The notes below the pieces were generated by a model. It had not been told where the DNA came from, ran no database searches, and was given only the letters and a program-made list of their open reading frames with translations. Below are positions 44,501 to 64,000 of a stretch of DNA of 64,000 nt, one piece after another. The DNA lies in NCBI GenBank assembly GCA_943735955.1, contig OX030959.1, positions 6,978,719-7,042,718 of the forward strand, in the 5' to 3' direction. A program made the position numbers and the translations under genes. Origin of the DNA: Piscicola geometra. Its lineage: Eukaryota; Annelida; Clitellata; Hirudinida; Piscicolidae. Within the stretch, counting starts at the first letter, position 1. The number at the start of each line of letters is the position of its first letter.

Positions 44501-47500
44501 TTTTGAAAAAGAAATTAATTATTTTTTATTCAGTATTGATATGACTTTCATAATAGATTCATGATATGAGTTTGCAGTCTTGATGATTTGAAATTAATAT
44601 TTGTTCATTTGACATTTTTGTTTTTATTACTTTTCAAATAAATAGGAAATTAAAAAATAATTTTCAAAAAATTAATTTTAAATTTAAACATTTTAAATGA
44701 TAAGTTATAGGATTATTTTAAAGAAACATTCGAATATCCCCGAGCTCGGATATCCCTTCGAGCTTGTCCGAATGTTACTAGTTAAAATTTAAATTTAAAA
44801 CTTAAAATTTAAGTTAATCTAATTCAACGTTTATAGTTATTTAACTGAATAAAATTTAAATGCAAATAACATTGAAATTGATATATAAATTTAAATTAAA
44901 AATTAAAAGTTAAAATATATGTTTGAAATGAACTTTCAGATGCTTTTGACTTTCGTTAATGACAAGGAAATGGATCTTTAGGTTGAAAATTAAATTAAAA
45001 TAGAAAATTTATTATTTTAAATAGATTTTATAAAATAAATTTTTATTATTATTTATTATTATTTTATTTATTTATTTATTATTCACATACTCAGATGCAT
45101 TTTTGGTTTTGAAAAAGTAGAAAAATTATGGGTGAATAAGCTCGAGAAAATGTGAAAAGTTGAAGATAATCTACTAATAAACAAATTTACAAAATATTTC
45201 AAAAAACTTTGAAACTTTTGGAAAGAAAATGATTCTCACCACTATGAAACAACCTTAAGCTTCTTGCACGTACCGCATTCATCATAATGATCCCCAATAC
45301 CGAAACCATCATTCATTTATTTGTGCACTGAAACCTTTACAACTTGGAAATACCTCAAAAACGTACCCGAAACCACACAAAAGCCACAAATAATCACAGA
45401 ATGATTCCAAAAACTTCAATAAGCATAAGAACCTGCTGACGAGGGGTCTTAAATCTTCTCTCTAGGAATTTTTTGTTTCTTCGAATGTACTTCACCAATT
45501 CAGACATTCTATACTGAACTAGTTCCATTTTCTAATTGAATGCAAGAAAATATTTTTATATTTGGGAAATAGAAAATAATGTTGGTAAAATTTATTGAAT
45601 AAAGAATTTAATAAAGGTAATTGAAAAAAAAGAATAAAATATATATTGTTAAAATAAGTATATTTATTATATTAATAAAACTTTTATTCAATTTTTTTGT
45701 ATATAATTTAAAATAGAAAACAAATATATAATAAATTTTCTTCAAATATTTACAAAGTGTGATCTATAAAAACAATACATTTTTTTTAAAACAACACCTA
45801 CTGCTCGTCAAGAAAATATATTTAAAATATTCATTTTCCACCTTCATAAATCTCAAGTTGAATACTTAAATATAAAAACAGACTTGACTTTCATCTTCAA
45901 AGAAACAAACCCTAAAGTTTTTTCGAAGCTTTCGCATGAAATAGAAAGTTAAAAACGGAAGCTATAATTTTGCAAATAGAATGCAAAAAATAAAAATAAT
46001 AAAAACTCTAAATAAACTAGCTTATTTAAATTATTAAACAACAGAGCGAAAATGAAAGAAATCGAATTTTATCGCCTTTCATTCATCGTTCTGAGGCATT
46101 TGTTACACACGTTCGTTACATAGAGAAATTGCTTTACAGGCGACATTTTTGGCTCTAAGGCCTATTAGCAATAACCAGTGACTAGTCCACGATTTTTGTA
46201 AAAATCAAAATTTATAGAATTTAGTGTCAGTTTTATTTACGAATATAAAAAAACATGAAAAAAACTGCCAAAAATTTAAGAGTGATATCCATTCATGATT
46301 TTTTAACATAATATACATGTACAAAATGTATTATTTAAAGCTCGGAAGATCTCTTGTCACCGACTTGATAGTGCTTGTCCAGAGAAGCGATTTCGAGCTG
46401 CAGAATGCAACGGTAGTCTTTCAACTTTCTCTTCTCCACTTCCAGCAACACGTCCGGACAGTCTTTGTGCTTCGGGGAAAAGATTTAAAGGATGGAATAA
46501 AGTGAGGGAAGGGAAAAAAATTGGAGAAACAGAAAAAAACTTTTGAAGTTTTAGTTTTCATCCTATATTTAAGGGATTTGCTAATTTCAAATCTAACTCA
46601 AATATATATTTGTAAATTTTAACAAATTATTTCACATTTTCAAAACATGAGAATAAATCTTTCAATTTTTTTTTAATTAGACGGATAGGCTAAGTGGAAT
46701 ATAGAATGTAAGAAAAGCTATTCTGAATGTTCTGATGTAAACGTGACTGATCGCTTAGTTCCATGTAATTAAACATTTACTCAAATCTTGTCTAAATATT
46801 TTTTCAAACTTTTAAAATGTTAAATTTCAAAAAACAAAATCATCTAAAATACATTTTTTAACGTTTCTGTAATTTATCTCCACTTATTTTCGATTCCATC
46901 AAAGCCATTCCATTTTTTTCTCCATTCAAAAGCCACAACAACCTTCCCAGACGAAGGACTCAGATACTTCAAGCCGATGTTCTTGTGGTTTTCTTTGAGA
47001 GCGGTGTGCAAGCGGATCAAAAGAATCGAAATCGTGTTTCTGAAACTTTTCATTAAAACTCCCAACTGGGGGTTGCCAGGTTGTATGGGTTCAATCAATC
47101 AATCAAATTTATTTATATAACGCTTTTTATCATTCAGATGCGCTTTCAAATACATTTGTTTAAGGTTTGTTGGTCGTGTCGTAGTGATGCTAGTTTAGGT
47201 GGTAACTTAATTAAATGTTATGAAAGAAATTGTGAAAAAGTTAATTTAAAAAAAACAATAAGTTTTTTTTTAGTTTTCACAAGAGTACTTTCAACTGCAC
47301 GTTCACCAACTCCATCACCTTGTTAAACTGCAACATCTTTTTTTCCGCTTCCAGCAAAATTTCCGTCACCTTGTTGTGGTAACTGAGCATTTTGTCATTC
47401 TCACGTACTGTCGAGTAATTCTCGCAAACCTCCTTCGAGACTTGGGGATTTTCTTTGAAGCAACTGATTATCTTGCTGAGGTGTAAAACGTTTAAGCATG

Positions 47501-47567
47501 TTTTCGATCTCATTTTTTCGTCTTCTTTTCTGCAACTTGCTTCTTTGGTACAACTTGCTGTTGCCAT
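41542..47567 (-). CDS. Coiled-coil protein, unassigned (8 exons, complete)
   Basis: Exons 5' to 3': 47289-47567, 46943-47065, 46365-46469, 45433-45531, 43616-43708, 43236-43388, 42319-42414, 41542-41706. They sum to 1113 nt (370 aa), and every intron is phase 0. The protein is charged and helix-prone with heptad-like stretches such as EILLEAEKKMLQFNKVMEL, LEVEKRKLKDYRCILQLEI and LLENTKKKVDQAF. No signal peptide or membrane segment is evident. I do not recognise the family. The length and composition resemble ciliary axoneme coiled-coil proteins, but that is only a guess. The donor after 46365 (GTCGGT) and the acceptor before 43388 are weak, so those two junctions could shift. Introns hold a MITE, a tRNA-derived fragment and GAAT/ATC simple repeats. 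Confidence 0.7.
42180..42310. repeat. ATCATC/ACCATC simple-sequence tract
   Basis: Degenerate trinucleotide tract in the last intron of the coiled-coil gene, next to the donor at 42318. Confidence 0.88.
42547..42691. mobile_element. hAT-type MITE, 145 bp, with 8-bp target duplication
   Basis: Non-coding GC-rich element. The left end is CAGGGGCAGCAAATCTTGGG. The right end, read on the other strand, is CATGGGTGGCGATCCTAGGG, an imperfect terminal inverted repeat. It is flanked on both sides by AGTATAAA (42539-42546 and 42692-42699), an 8-bp direct repeat as made by hAT transposases. CAGGG-type termini are also typical of hAT. It has no transposase and lies in an intron of the coiled-coil gene. 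Confidence 0.75.
43725..43862. repeat. GAATGGATGGATG / AATC simple-sequence tract
   Basis: GAATGGATG-type repeats followed by a short (AATC)n run. A 50-bp segment from GAATGCATAGATG is duplicated in tandem here, in an intron of the coiled-coil gene. Confidence 0.85.
43954..44012 (+). repeat. tRNA-Ser/Leu-like fragment, probable SINE head or pseudo-tRNA
   Basis: An internal pol III A box (TGGCCGAGTGG, 43960-43970) is followed by a B box (GGGTTTGATTCC, 43993-44004), both as in class II tRNAs. The A-B spacing is too short for an anticodon arm plus variable arm, and the 3' acceptor half does not pair, so this is not a functional tRNA. A tRNA-derived SINE fragment or decayed tRNA copy fits best. 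It lies in an intron of the coiled-coil gene. Confidence 0.55.
44725..44776. repeat. 52-bp GC-rich inverted repeat
   Basis: AACATTCG (44725-44732) pairs with CGAATGTT (44769-44776). Inside is the palindrome CCGAGCTCGG and two similar ATATCCC...CGAGCT blocks. It stands out in the AT-rich intron of the coiled-coil gene. Confidence 0.5.
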
Positions 47568-50500
47568 TTTTTAAGTCTGAGAAATTTTATGAGTTTTTGA
47601 AGAGCTTAGAGGATATCCGTTGCGTCTAAATACTGAAAGAGGGTTAGTGAGCCTAAATACCGTTTTAAAGCTCAATTGGGAACACTTTCTACTTTATATT
47701 CATAAACTTCTTTAACAAATTCTATCTCAATATTTGCTCGATTAAATTTTAAACTATTGTTTTGTCTTTTTTAAGCGTCAATAACAACGAGCAAAATATA
47801 ATAAAAATATGACGGTTACGACAAATTAAACTTTTTTTATTAAAGTTAATTTAACAAAATTAATTAAAATGTTATGAATTACTTAAAATTGTGACATTTT
47901 TAACTCGATAAACATTTATAAAAAATTATAAAGCTTTTTTAAACTTAACGAATTCTTTTGAAAGACGTTCATTTCAAGAGTTTAAAAATAAATAAATTTG
48001 AAACTTGTAATAAAGAAGGTTTAAAAATTAGAAAGGATACCATTAATGCATAAAATATAGGGTTTCAAATTTATGGTTGTGAAGAAAAAATTGGGATGCC
48101 TAAAGTATTCTTTTCAACATTTTAAAATTTTTTGTCACGCGAAGAACAATAGAAGGTACAAAAGAATGAAATATTTAAAAGAATCTGAAGCCTTCAAATA
48201 GAATTTGAAAAACTATAATTCAATGCTGAAAATATTGCTCAGTGTTTTAAATCATAGAAGTTTAAGAAAGACTAAATGCTTTGTTCTCTGCTAAAAGCTT
48301 AGAATGCTCAGTGCTACTTTATAGCGGTGACCAAAAGTGTTCTTTCTATGAGCTGTGATAAGGTGCTCTTAAAAGAATAAAGAAATCGTTTGAGGTGATG
48401 GAAAAGAATTCCAAACCTTCGAAGTATTCTATTCGTGCATTCAAAATGGTGAGGAATTAACGAGTTTAAATTGTAAAGGAAAAAGAAATGAACGCTCAGA
48501 ATTTAATATATAAACTTCATTTCAGGGAATATATTAGAGTAAATGGTTGTAGGTTTTTCAAGTGTTGCAAATACACATTTTTATAAATTCTGGGAATTAT
48601 TTACGTTCAAACAAAGTTTCTAACAAGTTTTCACTTAGCTTTTTAACCATTTGGTTTCAAAGACTTTGTAAAAAAATGCATTCTTGTCTATTGAATAACT
48701 ATTTCTAAAATACATATTTTAAGTACTTTTAGATAACACTTTTGAGAAAGCATACATTTCATTTTTGAGTATAAACTTAAAATATTGCGTTTTCAAATAA
48801 AGTTGTCTTTCCGAAGGTCGTGATAAGCACGGAATCATGGGGCATTTCACTATATTTCTGGAAAGTTAGAATTTATGCACTATTATAAATCAGGTTTAAT
48901 ATCTCTAAATGTATCACATCAAGGGATTTTCATATGATATATGAAAGGAAAACCTTCCACATTATCTATGCTTCACGCTGTAATGTGATAAAGAAATATT
49001 TCGAATCGCATTTGGAGTAAATATGTTCCTACTTGTTTGTAAATGCGACCCGTTTGAGAATATGACTGCGCAATATAAAATTTACAATGAAACATTAATT
49101 TTCGAAAGAATCTAACCTTCACACTGACCCAAAATCTATTCAAACCCTATATTTTTAATTAATAAAAAAAATAGAATTCACAAACATATATTACAGAAAG
49201 CGGAAACCATGACACTAATGTACATGCGACCTTTTGGTATAAGTCTAAAAAATTTCTAAAATCTTTTTTTTGTGAAAGATCTTCATTTTAGATAAATCAG
49301 TAGAAACCAAGAAAAAGTATTTTTCAAACCCTTAAATGAGAATACAAAAACCCACAAAAAATCTTATATTTCTTCCTAAAAAATTAATATTCTTATTTTT
49401 CTTTTTATTTGAAATGTGAAATCTTTTGTAACAGGATTATTGAAACAAGGTAAGATCCTGTCTACCATTGATTTTTTTTGCAAATTTAGAATAGGCCGTT
49501 GTTTTTGTATTTCCATATATTTCAAAGTCACTTTCTTATGTAACATTTGAATACCTTTCTGTACGCACACATTCTGGGAATTCTTTTGAAAAATACAAAA
49601 TTCAAAAGTTGCCATTCTTTTAAATCACAATCTTGCGATGTTCTCATGAATGTACACTTTGTTTTTTCCTCAAGGATCTTTGCGTGTCTGTTTGTCTGAG
49701 AATGTAGTTGAAGCTGAGTAATTTGCTTGGATTAGTTTTGCAAAAACCCAAAGGGAAAAAATAGTAAGCTTAACAGAAAATTTAAAGTGACATTTTCTGG
49801 CTTGAAATATAATGAGATTTAGCGTATTGATGGTTATATTGCGTGCAGCAATGCTCTGGGAATATTTCTATGATCAATGTTTTCAAATGAAAACTTAAGA
49901 AATATGGTGTCTATAGAAAGTCGAAACTGGATTTTACATTTAATATAAATCTAAAAAAATTAAACTTAAAAAGTGTTTAATACGTTGACGTGATTCTATT
50001 CAGCACATTCATGCAGCATATAAAATATTTTGTGCTTCAAGAAATCAATAAAATAATTAATCAGATAAAGAAAATGATTCTAGTCATTAAAATGTTCAAA
50101 CTTAAAGCTCTTTAAAATTTGAAGGGTTGTTTGACTATCTAAATGAGCTGCAAAATAGATAAATAAAACTTTGTTTAAACGAATTTAAAAAGTAAAAGCT
50201 CTTCAATAATTTAGCAGAAAACCATGTTTTTGGCCAATGCCGAATACACAGTGGTGTGCATATATAGAGAGAAGAAGCAGACGTAATGGGATTTATAAGT
50301 GATGGCGTCGGGGTGAGGCTTGAATGCATGGAGAGTTTATTAAGTCTCAAGAGCCCGTCAGTTCCTACTAGAGGCCTTTTAACTAAATTATTAATCAATC
50401 AGCTTTAAATTGAAAAAATTCAAATTTTTTAACAATTAAGAAAGATAATATTAATACATTGTAAATTTGCTAAAATTTCTTGTTTTAAAATATCTCAACT

Positions 50501-53500
50501 GATATAGTTTATTTAAATACGTCTTTATCTTGATTAACAAAACTTGTAGATATATTTACACCTGTTATGAAAAAACTTTTTTTTATTTGATAGAAATACA
50601 AAAAACAAAAATTACTTGATATATTCATTCATTTGCATAATTTGTTTGACATAATTCTACAAGCCACTTAATTGGATCCACCAGTTTTTGTGAGTTAAAA
50701 AATTATTCTACTTTTTTTCACTTTTCAAATACTTATCTATCAAATGAAAAAAAATATTTTGTTAGATTTCTTAATTTGGTTAAAACAGACTTCAATAAAA
50801 ATGTATAAAAATTATTTTCAAGACAAACCTAAATGCAAGATACAATTATGTGTATTATGTCGTCTTTTTCAGTCTAATAAAAAACTTAATGAACAAAAAC
50901 TAACTTATTCTGCTCTAAGAAATGAATTTTTCATGATGGCCTTCTCGTTTTCTCTGCCTGAACGATCATATCCGCAGGCAAGACAAAGTTAATACTTCTG
51001 GAAAAAGTCGATTGACTGCATTGGCGTGTCTTACAGAGCCATAGACACTTTAAAAACATTTTTTCTCGTTTTTTCACTCATTGAACCGGAAAATTGTTTT
51101 TAGGGGTAAAATCAGCTACAGATCAGTTTGACAAAAACGCTTTCTCTTCTTGTCTTTGCCAAACCAATTATTCACCGCGGGGAAACGGAAACTTTTTCGA
51201 GTTTTTCTTTTTTTTCATAATTATTTTTTTGAGCTTTTAAAAAAATAGTTAAAAAAGCGATTTACTTAAAATATACGAAGAAATAAACTGAGTTTTTAAA
51301 ATAATGTACAAGCTGGAATTTTTTATCGAAGTTTGACGTAGATGCTTGTCAAACTGTAATTGACGAATTATCTAGCATCCCATAAAAAAGCCCTATTCTT
51401 TATTTCCCTATCCCCCGAACATCAAGAAATACTGCTAGCAATTTTTTTTCACAAACTTTATTCAATGGTAGAAGAAAAATTAATTTTAAATATTTTAAGA
51501 TCAAATAAATATCACATTTTATTTCTAAACTTCATAGTTTAATTTAAAATATTTTATTGAAAAGCACTTATTCGTTCTTAGGACTTGACATCTGCGAGCA
51601 GTTTGAACTCGGGGGGCTTATTGCCTTGCATGAAACACATGTTTTATTTCACTCCAGTTGCACTCGATTTTTAACATCTTTTACCGATGTAAATTTAATT
51701 GTGAAAAAATTGTATACAATTTTTTTATAACATTGAAAGGTTCTAAAAATATTCAAAGATAGAGAGAAAAATTAAATAAAATTGCAATGCAGATACTCTC
51801 AAAGTGTGTTTTTTCAAAGCTGATCAGAAAACTGTTAATCCTTAAAACGTTAGAAATAAAGTTAAAATTGTATGATTTATTTATTTTCTAGTAAATTTAG
51901 TTCACATGGACACGTTGAAAGCTTGTAATTCGTTGTTTTTCCGTTTTCTTTTTTAAATATTCCAAGTGAAACACTGCACGTGCATCGTAAATTCGAAAAT
52001 ATTGTATTTTTAACACAATATCCTATTTAATTATTTTATATTTTAATTATACTATATTATATCTATTTATTACTTAATTTAAAACAAAAAAAACAATTTT
52101 TTTTCTCCATTTTATATTTTTTTTGAGTCTCTTGGGGTTTGATGATATCGTGAACCGGTGATACACTATATCATCTCAAGAATTTGAATTATCTGATGGT
52201 GTGGTTGGAGTAATAAAGTTGTTTCGCATTAGTCTCAGCTACTGCAGCTCTTGGTTGACGCACCTCTTGGCAGGCGTTAACAAAGGTTTAGGTTTGGTTT
52301 TTGAAGTTAAAAAATTTATAAGATGAGCTCAAAGTCAACTTCTTGATTAACTGTAGTCTCTTCAATAAAAAAAAGGGGACATACGTTTCAACTTTCTATT
52401 TATGACTAAAGGCGTAGTGAAAAGCAGAAAGTTCTCTTTTAATGTTTAATTTTGACAAATTGAGCTGTTAATAAAAACAGAGTGATTTCATCTATTTGAA
52501 TCTCAGAACCTATTAGGGATGATGCATTATGGATGTAGCCACTAACAAAGGCGTGATTAAATTCTGGTGAAAGCTTTCAAATAACTTAGTCTTGTCTCTT
52601 GGCAATTGAACAATCTCAATTACTCTTTCAATTAATTAGTTAGTTATTGACGTCGGTAATATTTTCACGCATTTTATTTCAAGTTTGGTGGTTGAGATCT
52701 TCTCGTAAAGAACCCTATAAAAATCGACAAAAGTTTATTTATAGAAGGTTTATGTGCTAAAAAAGTATTAACAGAAGTAAGCATACAAATGGTAAAAAGA
52801 AAGTTTATTGTGAAGTGGTTTTGATAATCTAAATTAAAAGAGTTTTAGGCATAAAAATGGCATAAAAGGCATACAAACTTGACATTATAAATATATCAGA
52901 CTTTAAATGTAAATTCGTTGAAAATTTTATTTACAAAGTTTTAGTATAAAAATATTTATTGAAAAACTATAATATGTATGTAGCGTTTTTGATTTATCAA
53001 GAGTAAAATTTTTAAAATACTGACAAAAACAAATACTAAAATTTAACCAATAGTTACAGTTAAATTAAAGTAGACGCTCGCTTGAATGTTTATTCTGAAA
53101 AAGAAACCAGCAGGGATACAGAAGAACAAAGGCACACACATGCAGTGGATCATAAGGCATTACAGGTAGGACCATCGAACTGAATTTATGACGAAAAATG
53201 TTGAGTTTTTTTGCGATAAAAAGCAGCAATTATTTGATGATTAAAATAATAACATAAATAGCTTTCGATTTTTTATAGCTGTTATCTTTATTCCTCGTCA
53301 CTCTCATCATCATCATCACCATCAGCATCTTTACCTGCATAATCATCATCAGCATCATCGCCAGAATCATCATCATCATCAACATCATCACCAATAACAC
53401 CAGGAGCTTCATAAAGAGCTGCTTTGTAGACAAAATTATAAGCGATAGTTGCATAGTCGTGTCCATGAATATGAAGACAATGACAAGACTTGAACAAATG

Positions 53501-54533
53501 AATGCAGAAGTACCAAAAATAACATTGGAACTAAGAAAGCAATGATTTTTATTTCCTTCTCTTTACATCATATTAAACATTCATTCATCTTTAGTTGGTC
53601 CAACAACTTCATAACGAATCTATTTCCCTTTACATTCGTTACGTTCTCCGTATTCTATTTTCCTTGTTTAGCATATTACCGCTACTACTGTTGCCTTCTC
53701 TTTTATAAATTACCCATTCGAGCTGCCACATTAAAGGCGTATTGTACTCCGTGTTGACCGATGAATGGAAAAACTTTAAAACGGACTTTTCAGATTCTAT
53801 AAAATAAATATTGTATAAAAAATAATTAAAAAGAATACAGGTATGTTTGAAGATGGTCTTACCATATGTTTGCTCGAGTGTAAGCCGAATCATATTACAT
53901 AGCTTAAAATTAGAGTTTAGATGCATTTTCGATAAAAATTTGAAATTATTTGTTTTTTATTTAATTCATTTGATATAGTTTTTTTAATATTCTTTTCTAC
54001 TGAAAATTTCATTTTGAATGTTCCACGAACCAATAAAAAAAGTATTGTAAATATGAATTTTCTGCAGATGAAAAAAAGATATGCATATACGATACATTCG
54101 TAAGACAATAAATGCCATAGTTTGGAAAAATACAATCTTGCCAAAAAACAGCATAACCCATTGCTAGCGGTATTGAGATAGATTAAAAGAAGGATTGGTC
54201 CGATGATGGGAAAAAAACCAAGAAAAAAACTGCGTCGAAAGAATGTAAGTTTGTCTGTATACAGTTTTGATAATTGATGGAGTAATGCATGATTGTTAAC
54301 AGCGTTTAAAAAAGAAAAAACTCTTAATGCCTCCAGAGTGTGTACGATGGACTAGTTTATTATTCTTCTTTTTATTCTTTGCATTTTGATTATTTGCACA
54401 TTAAACCTTTTTATTCATCTTGGCTTCAAAGTAGCTCACTTCTTTAATATGTTCTATTTGCTCAAAAAAGTATCTTCAAGAACTCAACCATCCATGCAGA
54501 GGCAGAGACAAGTTCTACAACACAATTATCAAA
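47568..54533. other. 7-kb intergenic region, AT-rich
   Basis: This divergent intergenic region lies between the coiled-coil gene start (minus) and the RGK start (plus). Most of it shows no exon-like sequence. Two weak exceptions lie near its right end: a plus-strand exon-like block at 53094-53168 ending in CAG|GTAGG, and a minus-strand acidic open frame at 53288-53500. Confidence 0.5.
53288..53500 (-). CDS. Possible terminal exon with acidic tail (weak)
   Basis: An open frame begins after a TTCAAG acceptor-like site with SCHCLHIHGHDYATIAYNFV and ends in a 45-residue Asp/Glu-rich tail (DDDDESDEE, stop). The acidic tail lies in imperfect ATC repeats, so it may be chance translation of a microsatellite. 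Upstream segments at about 53700-53830 and 53860-53926 could be further exons, but phases do not connect cleanly. I cannot name a family. Confidence 0.2.
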   Translation of the reverse strand, partial: HLFKSCHCLHIHGHDYATIAYNFVYKAALYEAPGVIGDDVDDDDDSGDDADDDYAGKDADGDDDDESDEE

Positions 54534-63567
<9,034 letters not shown>

Positions 63568-64000
63568 AAAACTCTGACAAGAAATTTAAAGAATTAAAGA
63601 ATGGAGTCAAAACACTGATGGAGTCCCAAAACTGCGTTTTCTCGACTTTTGAAAGAATATTTTTTCTTTTCAATTAGCGGCTTCACGAGAGATCGACAAT
63701 TGAGCACTGAGGCTCGAAAAAAAATCCGAAGAACATTTGATTAAAGATTGGCTTTGAGCTAAAATACTCCAATATTGTTTCATAAATTCATGAATGAAGT
63801 TTTTCTTCATGTTGAATATTCATTCTCAAAGATTATTTTAAAGCAGTAAATCTTTTGTTGGCATGATTGTGTCAATGGACTTATTTAAGAATCAACGATA
63901 TTATTTTTTTCACCGTTAATTGTTGTTTATATAAATACTCAAATATAAAATTTTACTTCGATGGAATACAAAAAATGCAACCATTAAAATTTTTACTGAA
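63568..64000. other. 3' flank of the RGK gene
   Basis: AT-rich sequence after the RGK stop codon, presumably 3' UTR and beyond. I see no second gene before the window ends. Confidence 0.5.

Noticed and set aside
45248..45310. Minus-strand MVSVLGIIMMNA followed by GTACGT as an extra exon of the coiled-coil gene
   Set aside because: The candidate acceptor upstream leads to stops in all frames.

Overview
The window is nuclear DNA of an invertebrate animal. It is AT-rich, its genes are split by many short GT-AG introns, and the proteins are animal-specific: a DEG/ENaC channel, a Neurexin-IV/Caspr, a receptor tyrosine phosphatase, DPCD and an RGK GTPase. The phosphatase ectodomain (F-type lectin-like, EGF, FN3) and the general texture point to a lophotrochozoan, possibly an annelid such as a leech; this placement is inference. 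I rebuilt gene models by joining exons by hand at splice sites. For each model the summed exon length is divisible by three and every junction keeps phase.

Layout: (1) 1375-5961, minus: a 13-exon malic enzyme (557 aa), several introns of which end in (CA)n directly against the splice acceptor. (2) 8795-13967, plus: a DEG/ENaC channel that carries a single symmetric 1,440-nt exon inserting 480 residues just before the second membrane helix. This is the most unusual object in the window. (3) 14554-24749, minus: a 32-exon Neurexin-IV/Caspr homologue (1353 aa). (4) 25059-26340, minus: a 6-exon DPCD. (5) 26547-38422, plus: a 27-exon receptor tyrosine phosphatase (1661 aa) that starts only 206 bp from the DPCD start codon, head to head. 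(6) 41542-47567, minus: an 8-exon coiled-coil protein (370 aa) I cannot assign, with a 145-bp hAT-type MITE and a tRNA-derived fragment in its introns. (7) 54534-63567, plus: an RGK-type small GTPase (729 aa) with about 510 residues before its G domain.

These genes do not form a pathway or operon. Several products act at the neuronal or epithelial surface (channel, Caspr, RPTP; RGK proteins regulate calcium channels and the cytoskeleton), and DPCD is a cilia-related assembly factor. Tandem repeats are very uneven: malic-enzyme and phosphatase introns are crowded with microsatellites and minisatellites, while Caspr, DPCD and channel introns are mostly plain AT-rich DNA. In the phosphatase, repeat-like DNA has entered the coding exons and produced long low-complexity insertions inside FN3, D1 and D2.

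Exon limits are hand-read and could be off by a base or choose a neighbouring splice site where noted. No database search was possible.
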